Shown: piece by piece, positions 44,486 to 56,709 of the stretch
Layout of the letters: each line of letters opens with the position of its first letter
Position numbering within the stretch: position 1 is the first letter of the stretch
Assembly: GCA_009746045.1 (NCBI GenBank)
Contig: RPFO01000022.1
Span: 3,462,678 to 3,526,677 of the forward strand
Reading direction: 5' to 3'
Length of the DNA stretch: 64,000 nt
From: Mesostigma viride
Lineage: Eukaryota; Streptophyta; Mesostigmatophyceae; Mesostigmatales; Mesostigmataceae
Notes under the pieces: generated by a model
What the model was told of the DNA's origin: nothing
The model's input: the letters and a program-made list of their open reading frames with translations, nothing else
The model's database searches: none
Made by a program: the position numbers and the translations under genes

Positions 44486-47400
44486 CTATGCCTTGCGACG
44501 GATCCCATTCGTGCCCACGTCGACATCAAACGTATAGTCGTACTCGATTGTGGGGATGACGGAGGAGATGAACTTGAGGAAGATGAGCAGGTAGCTGTTT
44601 GTACACACCGGTGGAAGGGGCATGTAAGCGCATGGAAACATGTTGCAGGATTGATACAGGACATCAGACATGAGCAATTATTCAGCCATTCATTGATATG
44701 CATCAATAGAAGACAGCACAGGCACACCCAGGTTGAGGCCAAAGGGAGCTATCCACGCTCAACGCTTCGTACTATCCAACCCTCCCTCCTCGTTGTCCCC
44801 TCCCCCTCCCTTCTTCCTTTTCCTCCCCCCCCCCCCCCCGGCCTCCCCCATTCTCCCAGCCTGTCTCCGTGCTCGCTACATTCTTCCAGAACCGGCAATG
44901 CAGGAACCATGCAAGAGCGCTCTTGCCAATTGCCATGCGATATGCAGCACATATTACCATGCCAGTTTTTTTTTTTTAAATTGCAACTGACATATTCGAT
45001 CTCACGTGACTCTTTAGCACAACTGAACAAGCAAAACCATCTGCAGAGCTCGCAGGCACAGCCAGCATGTGCGAAAACAACCCAGCAGCAGCACGTGGAC
45101 ACGTAGGCATTGCCTGACAGGCGCGGGCGACATCAGCAAGAGGTAGTGGATAACAGAATGAGGCAGATTAATGACAGCATAAGGCAGATTCCATCAGCAC
45201 GAGGCAGATTAATGACAGCATGAGGCAGATTACATCAGCATGAGACTCGTGATTCTATCAGCATGAGGGAGGAGGTCAGCACGAGGACATATATATTAGT
45301 ATAAATGTAACAATCATCACAAACCAGAAATCTGGAAAATCCGAACCGTTGTAGCTCGAGCCTGCTGTTATCGTATCCGCAATTGTCGAGTCTTTTAGGA
45401 TGATGGAGGTGAATGGAGGTGGAAATGTGTACAATTGTACGTTAAAATTATGGCTGGAAAACATTCAGAGCAAGACCTAGACAGTCTAACTAAAACACTA
45501 ACTCACGTGATCAGTGCTTTGTTCCTACCGGCCAGGAGTGTCCAGTATATGCTACTATGCATTCATTGATAATTAGTAGACATGCTACTATATCATTATA
45601 ACAGCACAAGGCCTGGATAGTAGCATCATAAGAGGGAGGATGGATGATGTCAGCATGAGGATGACATCAGCACGGGGCAAATGACATCAGCAAGGATCAA
45701 ATGACATCTGGACGCACTGGTCCACGCTGGGGTCGGCGCCCGATGAGCTCAGCACCGCCACGATCCTCTTCATCACGTCGGCATGTCGGCATGGGTGGAC
45801 CGATGCCTGCGTGTACGGCAGGTGCGGGTGCTGCTCCATTGTGACCTGCCCATGCCAGTGTGCAGAGGGTCAGGCACGGACGAACAGACAGAGAACACGA
45901 AGCAAACAAGGGTAAGAAGGTGAAGTTGATCGTATAAAGCAAGGCAGCGGAATCTTGTATTTTAACAACAAGCTATCTCAGAAAGAGGGGGGGGGGGGCG
46001 CCTGAGATGCTGGGTGGCATCTACTTCAGGCAGCATCCTCATCCGTAAGCGAAAAATCTATGCCCCAAGCAGCCGTCACAAATCACCCCCAGCCTGGCCA
46101 ATAGAGAGAAAATACAGAGTCGTAAGAGCGGAAAAAAAATGGGTCGTTGTGGAACCTTAGACCTTGATGTCCTGATGCCTGATATGGATGGTTTTGAAAC
46201 TTAGGCTGGTTGCGCATGAGCGCTTGATGGGTGGGCATCAAGAAGGAAGCCTCTGGCACTGAGCTAGGGTTCACTAAGCGCTAGCACACCGAGGATGTTT
46301 GCTTCTAGGACTGAGAATACTCTCGAAGAAGAGATCATCCTCATTAAGCGTACTACAGTAAAAATACATTGGAAATGGCAGAGGAGACTGCCGGCGATCA
46401 GGTAACCAACCAGGCAACCTTGTGGTCGAACAATGCCGGTGATGAGACAATTGGGTATCGCATACGCAACTAAAAAAAAACTATAGAGTCCTATTATTAT
46501 AGCCACAGACGGACGATGGCAGTACCTGCCGCTTTGGGTACCTGCAGCAGCCCTGAATAGCACCCACCCTGCCTAGTTTCGAATGGATACAGATTTGGGC
46601 AGGGTCAAACAGCAGGGATGCCCCCGCAGCCCTGGTGGTTGCTGGTAGCGATCGTAACATATGATGTCTGCTTAGATGGGAGGGAAGCTTGGGACGAACC
46701 AAGGGAATACATTCCCTTTGGAACAGGGTAGACTTACCTCATAATTATAAATTTGAATACACATTCGCTTTGGGACAGGGAATACATTCCCTGTGGCACA
46801 GGTAGTACCCCACACGAGTGTGTGTGTGTGTGTGTGTGTGTGTGTCGTGGAAACATCAAAGCCTCCCCCAGAGGCCACAGGAGTCACCTTGCACATCATG
46901 CTGCCTTTCAGGTACCCGCTTGATTCTTGCATGTGTGCATGAACCGTGATGTGCACACACATGCACGCGCACGCGCACACAGACACACACACGGGCATCA
47001 CCCACGCCCTCTGCAAACCATGTTCGGGAATCACTGGACTGGGTGATGAGCTCACGTCTCATCTCCCTTATACCACCCTGCCTCAAAACACCATCATCCC
47101 CTCGAACCTCACCTTGTTCCACAGAACACCATCATCCCCTCGCACTTTACCTCCTTGTGCGCCCTGTTTCTCACCAATGCCCTCCAGCGATAGTACTTGT
47201 AGCTCACACACAACTCCCCAGCAACCATCAACCCCTCACACGCAACCAACCGTCTTGTGCGCATGGTCCTGGCTCACGTCCTCAAACGTTTGTTCCGGGG
47301 TCAGCGGATTCCGTTCCTGCAAGAGAGGGAGCGCGGCAGTGGCACACGGCGCCAGCAATAGCAAGGGGTCAGAGATGGCCAGGGTGCCGATGGCTGACCG

Positions 47401-50400
47401 GGACGTGGCCGATTGAGGCCTCTGGAACTCCCTCGTGTGCCGGCAGCAGTAGCAAGGGGCAGCAGTAGCAAGGGCCAGCAGTAGCAAGGGGCAGCAGTAG
47501 CAAGGGCCCGCAGTAGCAAGGGCCCGCAGTAGCAAGGGGCAGCAGTAGCAAGGGGCAGCAGTAGCAAGGGCCCGCAGTAGCAAGGGGCAGCAGTAGCAAG
47601 GGCCCGCAGTAGCAAGGGGCAGCAGTAGCAAGGGCCCGCAGTAGCAAGGGGCAGCAGTAGCAAGGGGCAGCAGTAGCAAGGGCCAGCAGTAGCAAGGGGC
47701 AGCAGTAGCAAGGGGCAGCAGTAGCAAGGGCCAGCAGTAGCAAGGGGCAGCAGTAGCAAGGGGCAGCAGTAGCAAGGGGCAGCAGTAGCAAGGGGCAGCA
47801 GTAGCAAGGGGCAGCAGTAGCAAGGGGCAGCAGTAGCAAGGGGCAGCAGAAGCACACGTCGCCGAGAGTAGAAGGGACAACAAGGGATTACAGTGACCCT
47901 TTTGTGGGCAAAGAAAAGAAACATTTGTGGCAAAAACATCTAGTGATGCCTATTACGTGATTCTGCGAGCAACCATGGCAGGATCAAGCGGCTTAATGAC
48001 AGGCCAAACGCGCCGCAGAACAAGCTGCAACGACTACCATCAGCTGGATATTATAGTAGTGTCCAGTGTAGTGTCCAGGTTAATGATGCTAGTGTACCGA
48101 GTCTGTCAGCTGTCAACTATGAAGGCAAGGTCATGAGCCGAGTCGCAAATCAGAGACGTTCATGCCATGAGAGGCCTGTCCATGTGCGCGCAAGCCTGGC
48201 GCCAGACGGTGCCAGACGGTGCCAGACGGTGCCAGACGGCGCCAGACGGTGCCAGATGGTGGTAACGATGAGTGCGGTGGAAACATCACCAACAGGCTTG
48301 GTCACATCACCAACGGGCACACAAGTTGTTACCTACCTAACACCACCAACAGGCTTGGTCACATCACCAACGGGCACACAAGTTGTTACCTACCTAACAT
48401 CACCAACAGGCTTGGTCCAAACACCAACGTGGCATAGTCCCATCGTCCATGGCCGACGTGCTTATCTGCCTCACGTTACCGCCCTCATCCTGCCATCAAT
48501 TACAAAACCCCCGTCATACTAGCATCACATGCTACCATCATCAACCCCCCCCATACCATGAGAAGCTGTAGCACCATACCATCAGGTCTTCTATTGGCTA
48601 TGGTGCTCATGGCCCATGTGCTACATGCCTCATCCCACACAAAGAGCAATATTATACTTCTATACAAATTCCAGACATTGCATTTTCCTTAATAAACTCA
48701 CATATTATATTTCTTGTAAATATTCTTTATTATATTTTCCTTGTATGGCTGTAACTCTCGTGCCCGGCACGCTCGCCTCGTCGTACCCAAACAGCCACTC
48801 CTTATCCGACACCAAGACCACACTAGCATTGTTTAGCACAACCAGGAGGGTCTTCGGATGGGCCCCCACGCTCACCTCGTCGTACCCAAACAGCCACACA
48901 CGCGGCGTCTGGTAATACTTGTCGTACCTGCGGGCGCGCAAGAGGGCAAAATCAGAGGGGGTCTCATGGGCGGTGAACAAGCGGGCAGCAAAATGATCAT
49001 GGCGGCAGTACACGGGTGCCGGATGCTGGTACGAAATGCTTACGTTTGGGAACGAGGGATGGTACCATACGACAGGCATCCCATTAATTAACAGACACGT
49101 GACTGCGTCACGTGAGCATAAGTCCTCAGTGGGGGGGGAACATGGGATGGAATGGATGGTAGCTATCTAGGTCCTGGACAGGCATCCCATAGTGGTCACT
49201 ACTGCCATAAAAAAGAAATAGGGAGGGCCTACGGGCCTACGGAAGAAACACACTGGACACTGCCACCAGCGCATCAACACATGTCAAGCAAGAAATGAAG
49301 CACGTAATATTTTCCTGCTTTTTCCCTTTTCGGCCCACCCCACGCCCACGCCCCCGGCTTGCCTTCCCCCGCCCCTTTCACCCCGCTTTGCCCCAGCCTT
49401 TACCTGAAATTTTTCACAACTTTTCCCCTCCCCTCTTCCCCCCCTTCCCCCTGCCTTCTTCCCCCCTTTACCCCCCCCCTCACCCCTCACCCCCCCACCC
49501 CACCCATTCACCCCCCTGTTTGAGAAAACGGCCCCACCACGCACGTTATGCTGACGTCGTACGTGCGCGTGCGCAGGATGTTGGTCTCCTTGTCGTCGGT
49601 CATTGCTGCGCTGCTGGCCGCCGCAACCTCCCACGGTTTGAGCGCCGCCTGCACACGCGTGTTCATGGTGGACAGGCGATCCGTCAAATGACGGTGTTCT
49701 TAGACGGAAGCTTGTTGGTGAAAATGCCTATCAACATGTACATCTACATGCTCATCCACACGTTCATCGACCAACGATCAGGATATACTCACACACTGCT
49801 GTACCATAACCCTCACATGCTGCTATACCATAATCCTCACACACTGCTGTACCATAACCCTCACACACTGCTATACCATAATCCTCACACACTGCTGTAT
49901 CATAACCCTCACACACTGCTGTACCAAAACCCTCACATACTGCTGTACCATAACCCTCACATACTGCTGTACTATAGTACTATAATCAGCGAGGGATGGC
50001 CAACGTGGGCAGTAAGGGGCTGGCGCGCACGTTGGAGCGCGTGAGGGGGGGTCATGCGCGTGCATGTAAGTAAATGCATATGGACGTATGCACCGGGGGG
50101 CCACGCAAGGATTCATCAAAGCAGACAGCCGTCACACAGTGAAGTGGTTGGGTTGCAAGTCACAGCCCTAACCCCCATCTAGTATCTGTTAGGCCCCTTC
50201 CGCAGGCCTCACAAGGGTTCCCCAATACTACTAGAACAGACAACGCCGGGAAGGGAGGGGGAGGTAGTCCCCTCCCCCCTACACTCGTCGGCTTAGCTTG
50301 CGAATTTTCCACCTGTTTGGTGGGGCTAATACTGCACATCACTTAAGTGTACGTTAAACTTCCACCCCTCATTCTGCAGAACGGAAAAATTCCGCGATGG

Positions 50401-53400
50401 CCACCACCCAAATCTCAATATTCTTTCCAGCCTCCTGGACCCTCTTCACCACATCTCCTGCATGCCATCTCAGCGCATCTCCAAGACCACTCTCCATTGG
50501 TCTCGTGAACTCTCTCACCTCCTCCGGCTCACTAGCTTCATGGCCCCCACCTCCAAGCGGCAACCACCACCCAAACCTCCCATCCGCCCTCAAACCTCAT
50601 CTCCCACACATGCAGCCACCACCTAAACAGAAGCGACCACCTAAACAGAGGCGACCACCCAGCACCCATTCGAGAACACCGACCAAATCCAATGCGACAA
50701 CATACCATGCGACAACGCCGACCCAGACCTGCCACACCCTCTCACCCCCTCCTGCAAGCCACCTACTGGATCATTTCACTCCTCTCCTCTCCTCTCCTCT
50801 CCTCTCCTCTCCTCTCCTCTCCTCTCCTCTCCTCTCCTCTCCTCTCCTCTCCTCTCCTCTCCTCTCCTCTCCTCTCCTCTCCTCTCCTCTCCTCTCCTCT
50901 CCTCTCCTGTAAGCCCGCTCACCTCGTCCTGCTCCTCCGCCGCCACCAAGTTGTCCACGCCATCAAAGTCATCCATGTCAGGGACATCATCGTCATCCAC
51001 AGGGGGGGTCGCCACCACCGATGATGCTGTCGCCGCTGCTGCTGCCAGCTGGCCATGGTCGCCATCCCCGGCAGGGCCCCCACTGCTGCCACCCCCAACG
51101 GCGGCCGCCCCTTGTCTCTCGGGTGCCACGCACGCGTCCGCGTCCATGTCAGGAATACTGTCATCTCCATGGGCACCTGCGCGGTGAGCGGTATAACACA
51201 GTAGCCATATAGAAAGAGCAGCGTGGCTTTAGTCGTACAGCATTAGGTGCGGTCGTGCCCATGGGCACCTGCATCGTATACAATAGTAGCCGTGTCGTGG
51301 TGATAGGATGTTACTAGCCGTGTCCTATGACAGTAAGGCACTAGCAGTGCAGCGCAGCGTTGGCAGTACAGCATTGGTTCAGTATCAGTTAAGATAGTAT
51401 TTGGCAGTTTAGTTAGGATAAGTATTGGCAGTATAGAATTACTAGAGCGAATATAGCTGTAGTAGCTAATATAGCCATGCTAGTATAGCTAGTAGTATTA
51501 GTATAGTATTATTATTAGTCAATCGTATTAATTAACTCATACTGATAATGATGGAATACGGAATCCATAAAAGGACTTGCCGTGTGAAGCGGTGGCGGAA
51601 GCAGAGAGAGGGTTAGCAGCAAGGCGTTTCGCATCAACAAACCGGCATCAGTGCGCGGGTATCGCACTCAAGCATCACGCTCAAGCATACCAAACAAGAA
51701 ACAGGCAAGCAAGCAGCCACGCGAGCAACCACGCAAGCAACCGTGAATACAAAAGCAATCGGAGAACGAATTCGCTGAAAACATGCACTAATGGATGCCC
51801 TTTCCCCCAGCTTTGAGGAGCCCAACCCCAGGGATGTTGCATGGAACCAAGACCTTGGAACCAACAAAATCAACCAGCGGGCAACACAAGATCAATTAGC
51901 GGGCAACACAAGATCAATTAGCGGGCAACACAAGATCAATTAGCGGGCAACACAAGATCAATTAGCGGGCAACACAAGATTAATTAGCGGGCAACACAAG
52001 ATCAATTAGCGGGCAACACAAGATCAATTAGCGGGCAACACAAGATCAATTAGCGGGCAACACAAGATCAATTAGCGGGCAACACAAGGTCAGCCACCGA
52101 AGCATGGCATATACAACATGAGAGCTTTTCGCGGATAGCCACACAGAGAGATAGGGACGAGAGTACACAGAAGATTTAGTGAAAAGATGAGAAATGGCGT
52201 GTAAAATAAACAAGACACGCAGCCAGCAGGGTAAACTGGTCTGGTGAGTGAACAGCACTCACGCACAGAAACGCAGCTCTGACAGCACCCGCATCAAATC
52301 GTCGCAGGCGGCATCACATGGTAGTATGATTGATTGTACAAGAATACTGGAGTCACCTGACAGGGTCCACCTGGCACAAGGAGCTGTCGACGCGAGAATC
52401 CAATGCCATGCAGAATCTGAATGGAGCAGATTCTGAAATTTCCATGAAGATTCCAGAGATGAGCGCCTCACCCTGATGGCAGCCCTGCGGCTGCGAGGGT
52501 GGCAAGGCTACCTACCACACAAACAATCCGTAGAGAGTTGCTGGCCTGCGCTGGTTGTCTCATATCAAGGAGTATATCAGAGGATCATATATATATACAT
52601 ATGCCCATCTCACCTCCGTAATCTATCATTCTCAATGAATATATATACATATATACAGTGCTTCTGCTAAGGGTTTTTGTCATTCGTCAACTTGTTGACT
52701 ATTTGCCTCGGCACTTCGTCAAATGGTTGACTATTTGCCTCAGCAATTCGTCAAACTGGTTGACTATTTGCCTTGGCGCTTCGTCAACCCTGGGGGGGGG
52801 GGAGGAGGAAGCTTTATTTCTTCATAATTAACGTAAGGTCGCTCACGCCTCACACACGCATGTAATGCATGTGGATAAAACATAATATCACATAGTGGTT
52901 GTTGACAACTGCATAAGCTACAGAATAATTACTAGTATGGTTCACAGCTAGGCCTGAGTCAAGTGTGCACAGCACGAGGCCATTAAACAACCATTACATC
53001 CTCCTCACTGCTATCAACAGGCACTACTGGCACAGTTTTGTCCGAGCTTGGCCCTGCACCCTGCGCGCTGCGCGCGCCTGTCCACTGGTTGTACTCCTGT
53101 CTCTGCCTTTTCGCTGCTGGCTTTCTCTTGCCCTTCTTCTTCCCCTTCTTCTCCCCTGGCTCAGAGCTGCCGTCATCATCGGCCTTGCTCCTTTCTGTCT
53201 AGGCCCCCTCCTCGCCAGATTCCTCCTCGCCAGATTCCTCCTCGCCAGAGTTTGAGGCGCTGTCAGATGATGCTGACTGGCCGCCATCTTCCTCTTCCTG
53301 CGCATTAGACCCATGCTCTTCCTCACGCTCTACTCTCTTGCGTTTGTCGCGACCCTGCCTGCCCTCCTTTTCATCTAAACTGCGGCCTAGGTCGACGATA

Positions 53401-56400
53401 TTTTCCGTTTCTACAATTTCTCCAGCTTGCTTCTTAAACAGAGCATCTAAGGTGCTAGTCTTGAAACCTGCCAACCCGTTTTTCTTCGACATTCTCTAGC
53501 TCATGCAACACTACCTAAACATCGCCGCCGCCATTATCGAAACAATTTCGCATGCAATATTTTATCGCACATGAAGTCGCCAGACGGCCTGAGGTCGTCA
53601 CGTAATTAATACCATGATTGCCCACCAAACACCAGAGTGATTACAGGTAATAATTTTTTCATGCCCTGGTCGGCTCAAGTCCTGCCTTGCTCGTCTTCAG
53701 TTTTGGTACCCGAGCATTGTCCTGAACCGTACTGACGTACTGTCTTTCCAAACCAACTCCAACTGCAGCGTACCTAGGATTCAGATGGTACGGGCTGACG
53801 GCCTGACGCCGCGCCGCTGGACCTTAGGTCTGGCCTTCAGGACTTAGGTGGTTGACGAATACCCTAAACATTTCGTGAAACCGGTTGACGAACTTCGGAA
53901 CATATTCGTCAATTGGTTGACGAATTGCCGAGTTGGTTGACGAATGTGGTTGACGAATTGCCCAAAATGGTTGACTATTTTACTACTATTTTCAAAATTC
54001 GTCAACCGGTTGACGAAATAGTCCCGTTAGCAGAAGCACTGCATATATAGGTGGTATCTCTTATTAGCGTTGGCTTTGTTTATGTTAAATTGGGTGCCTT
54101 CACTCTGATGTAAGTTATTATCATTTTTAATATATATATATATATTTATAGGTGCCGTACCTGGCGCTGTGGCCAGCAGGGTCGCCACTCACAAGCCTAA
54201 CAGATTTTGCCATCAGCGTCCCAAACTTGGTTACCAACCCACCAGGTCGGGTGACCACCCCACCCTTGGAAGTGCCAACAATGAAAGCGTCGCATGCCCG
54301 GACGCTGTGGCAGCATGGGTGACAAGAGTGGCAAACAGACCAAAGTACAGGGTGCCCGCACCTGGAAAAAGAAAAATAATAACTGAAAATGGTCACTGCA
54401 AGGGGGACAAGACTAGCCCATTTTAAACCATAAGACGGCGGCACACCCTCACCTGAAACAGTCGCTGCGTGCGTCACCAGCCAGCCCTCGTCCGGATCCC
54501 CCCCCCCTCCCCCCCCAGCGCCACTCCCCCGGTCTACACCCCCTTCCGACAGGGCGGTGTCCCCCAGGACAAGGCGTTCGCCCCCCGCTGCCGCGTAGTC
54601 CTCTTCGAGGGAGGTGGCGCGCCGCTGGCAGGGGACTGCGGTGGGGGGAGGTGGCATCAGTGTCGGTCATGTGGGAGTCGTGCCATCAAACAACAAGAAA
54701 AATAAAGCAAGGAATCCTCTTCAAGCGAGGTGGCGCGCAGCTCATGCAGGGGGCTGCAGGGTGGGGCATTGAATGCTTGTGAGCGTGTGTGCATTGGCTT
54801 TGATTGGAGGTGCGGGTGGGGTGGTGAGCTATCAACCACCCACATCAGCTTATAGCGACCATGATGGGAGGAATATTTTAAGAGCTTTGTTACCGTGCAG
54901 CCCACTCGCACCGTGGGCGTAACGTGTAGCTAGCAAGCATCAAGCATCAGCTTGTAGTGACCACACTATGTAGGAGCATTACTACAGGGCCATCGCCTCA
55001 CTAACCAACTTGCGTTTGTGCAAACGTCCAGACGCAGGCAGCAAACAACGAGCTTGTGTTGATGAGAGAGAGGTGAGGCGCATCCCGAGCACTGGTCATG
55101 GCATCAAGGGCCACCGTGGAGGGCCAGGGGTAGGAAGAAACACAAGGAGCACTCGACGCATACTTCCCCAGGTGTACGACGGACGACAAGGAGCACTCGA
55201 CGCATACTTCCCCAGGTGTACGACGGACGACAAGGAGCACTCGACGCATACTTCCCCAGGTGTACGACGGACGACAAGGAGCACTCGCCGCATATTGCCC
55301 AGGGTGGCCCAGGGTGTATTGATCAAGACAAGGAACCTACAGCTTCGCCAAGTAACCCCCTGAGGGGATTCACTTGGGATCAAGGTGACACTATACGCAT
55401 ACGGACAATCATGTATTTGGGCAAGTAGAGAGGAGCATGTTGGCGTACATGTACTTGCTGGCCACCCGGGCATTTTTCCACATACCAGTCGGAAGCATTT
55501 AGTCTAGTACTTCTGAACTAAATGCTGCCGACTGGTACGCGGAAATTTAAAATTTGCTGTTCGCCTACAACGTGATCTACTGGGGCCACTAGGCTACTCT
55601 CTGCGACAGTCAAACCTATACGGGAGGAGGTGAGAGGTAGGGGGGCCGGAAGACAGGCAGGCCATCAGACCAGCGGGCAGGCCAGCGGGAATGAAGGGGA
55701 GTGAGTCACCGCTGGGGTGCTAGAGCTCGGCAAGGCTCCACTCGAGTACCCGTGTGCAGAGCCCATGACAAAGGAACGGTGAACGGTACTTGCTGAGAGG
55801 ATGCCTTGGGTTAAGGCCCCAGGGACGCAGACCCTCCAGGTCAAATGGGCAGCCTTGCTCACGCGCATGTATGTGAAGGACAATTCAATACACTCATGTA
55901 CACCACTTTTCAATAAAGGAAAATCCGACCCAGTTTAATGCACCGCTATTTTAGACCGATTATACCACTATCCTACTAGGATACCACAGTTAAAAAAAGA
56001 TTTTGCACCTAGAAGTACAGGCATATTTCACCGGGTGTATGTATACTACTAGACAGGCATATGTCAGCCCTGGTTATCCTGTGATCGGGCATGGAAAGCC
56101 GGGTGCAGGAGCGTCAGCAAACGCACCGTTCCGCGTCAGGAGGTACTGCTTGTCAGGCGGCAGGTAGGGACGGCGCTTCGACGCATCCCCAGATTCCCTG
56201 CATTCCGCGTCGAGAATTGTGCACAACGAAGGCGGTTGCACGGGCATTGAGCGACCATGTGCGGCGTAGAGCCCAGAAGAAGTCAACATGGGGGCTAGTC
56301 TTCGCGTAAGGGGTCGCTCTGCCCAGTTCTCTTGAGGGACAAAGACGCTAGCAAGCAAGTATAAGTATGAACGGGCAATTCACCGAGATACGTCACGTTT

Positions 56401-56709
56401 CAGCTATGGATACACAGCCAAATTTTCCTCGGCCTATTCTCGATAATAGCATCAAGCACAATTAGGAGATCTGGTGCGCATCCTTCCCTCATAGGGGAGA
56501 GCACGTATATCGGTGGCATGCTGGTTGCACAGTCAGGGCCACGGCAAGACAGCGTACCATGACCACGTGGGGCACTTCTCGACCAAATTGTCGCCAGCGC
56601 GAACAAACTCCTCGGGCGTGAGGACACCTTTGCTTAGAAACGACGATACTGTTCGGACTGGGAGTACCCGTTCCGCTACTTCTTTTAACGCGCCGTGTAG
56701 TCGCTGCAT
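44486..56709 (-). CDS. ATG3: ATG3, E2-like enzyme of ATG8 lipidation, nine exons
   Basis: Exons (minus): 56709-56558, 56197-56127, 54635-54453, 51176-50923, 49648-49545, 48927-48876, 47316-47251, 45845-45718, 44594-44486. All introns are GT-AG and the phases agree, giving 372 aa, close to the usual family length. Landmarks in order: start MQRLHGALKEVAERV, KGVLTPEEFVRAGDNLVEKC, YLPPDKQYLLTRN, VPCQRRA, the acidic flexible region ending DVPDMDDFDG, ILRTRTYDVSIT, YDKYYQTPR, WLFGYDE, FEDVSQDHAHKT, HPHLP, the catalytic-Cys motif HPCRH in exon 8, and FLKFISSVIPTIEYDYT. ATG3 takes ATG8 from ATG7 and joins it to phosphatidylethanolamine during autophagosome growth. The acidic insert in exon 4 is Gly/Ala/Asp-rich. 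Introns are full of minisatellites, one hAT element and a LINE tail. It is divergent from VPS45. Confidence 0.95.
45139..45710. repeat. ATG3 intron 8: degenerate ATGAGGCAGATTA / ATGACATCAGCA repeats
   Basis: GAGGCAGATTA units alternate with GACAGCAT and ATCAGCA at 45139-45290. (AA)ATGACATCAGCA units recur at 45640-45705, right beside the exon 8 donor. They are non-coding and irregular. Confidence 0.6.
47441..47850. repeat. ATG3 intron 6: GCAGTAGCAAGGGGCA minisatellite
   Basis: About 25 units of 16-17 bp (GGCAGCAGTAGCAAGG with GGCC and GGCCC variants), starting about 125 bp upstream (in gene sense) of exon 7. It is open in several frames on both strands as low-complexity Cys/Leu/Pro-rich translations, which are artefacts. 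Confidence 0.9.
48205..48425. repeat. ATG3 intron 6: GGTGCCAGAC decamers and a 66-bp tandem repeat
   Basis: TGCCAGACGG repeats six times at about 48210-48262. A unit starting ACATCACCAACAGGCTTGG, with CACACAAGTTGTTACC inside, repeats about twice at 48285-48420. Confidence 0.8.
48777..48816 (-). repeat. Copy of ATG3 exon 6 3' edge inside intron 6
   Basis: Exon 6 ends TGGCTGTTTGGGTACGACGAG, then GTGAGCGTG. The same exon-end sequence recurs 99 bp downstream in the intron, followed by GCGAGCGTG. The copy therefore has GC where the real donor has GT. It may be a decayed or alternative donor. Confidence 0.7.
49085..49176 (-). mobile_element. 92-bp LINE 3'-end insertion with 14-bp target duplication
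   Basis: GACAGGCATCCCAT flanks the insert (49071-49084 and 49177-49190). The insert matches the LINE-2 3' end, including GACACGTGACTGCGTCACG and a short TTAATTA tail. It lies in ATG3 intron 5. Only the last 92 bp of the LINE were copied. Confidence 0.8.
49793..49976. repeat. ATG3 intron 4: 20-bp repeat CACACTGCTGTACCATAACC
   Basis: About nine units of ACTGCTRTACCATAAYCCTC with small changes. Non-coding. Confidence 0.85.
50772..50907. repeat. ATG3 intron 4: (CTCTC)n pentanucleotide array
   Basis: About 27 tandem CCTCT units, ending 15 bp from the exon 4 donor at 50922. In gene sense it is a pure purine AGAGG tract directly after the splice site. Confidence 0.9.
51883..52092. repeat. ATG3 intron 3: 22-bp minisatellite
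   Basis: About nine units of ATCAATTAGCGGGCAACACA(AG), very homogeneous, suggesting recent expansion. Confidence 0.9.
52656..54041 (-). mobile_element. Non-autonomous hAT-like element in ATG3 intron 3
   Basis: 1,386 bp with TIRs CAGTGCTTCTGCTAA, inverted at the right end, and an 8-bp target duplication CATATATA (52648-52655, 54042-54049). Both features fit hAT. Subterminal regions carry many copies of TTCGTCAA and GGTTGAC(G/T)A in both orientations, likely transposase binding sites. The insertion split a dispersed repeat also found near 14.0 and 14.8 kb. Confidence 0.8.
53199..53492 (-). CDS. 97-aa ORF in the hAT element, transposase N-terminus-like
   Basis: Starts MSKKNGLAGFKTSTLDALFKKQ, resembling the short basic TLDxFF-type leader at the start of some hAT transposases. 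It then becomes highly acidic (EEEDGGQ, GEEESGEEESG). No BED finger or catalytic domain follows in the remaining element, so it is probably a remnant. A domesticated small protein is possible but unsupported. Confidence 0.4.
   Translation of the reverse strand: MSKKNGLAGFKTSTLDALFKKQAGEIVETENIVDLGRSLDEKEGRQGRDKRKRVEREEEHGSNAQEEEDGGQSASSDSASNSGEEESGEEESGEEGA
54640..54775 (-). repeat. Copy of ATG3 exon 3 5' edge in intron 2
   Basis: Real exon 3 begins at 54635 after CCCCACCGCAG. 118 bp upstream (gene sense), CCCCACCCTGCAG is followed by CCCCCTGCATGAGC and GCGCGCCACCTCGCTTGAAG, paralleling the exon start GCGCGCCACCTCCCTCGAAG. The duplication therefore includes the acceptor and about 45 bp of exon. 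Confidence 0.75.
55140..55300. repeat. ATG3 intron 2: 44-bp tandem repeat
   Basis: About 3.6 units of ACAAGGAGCACTCGACGCAT + ACTTCCCCAGGTGTACGACG + GACG, the last unit diverged. Confidence 0.9.

Noticed and set aside
47236-47939. Cys/Leu/Pro-rich frames of over 200 aa on the minus strand
   Set aside because: Translation of the 16-17-bp minisatellite inside ATG3 intron 6; they run through exon 7 in a way the splice phases exclude.
49295-50044. 249-aa plus-strand ORF rich in Pro and His
   Set aside because: It crosses ATG3 exon 5 in antisense and a 20-bp tandem repeat.
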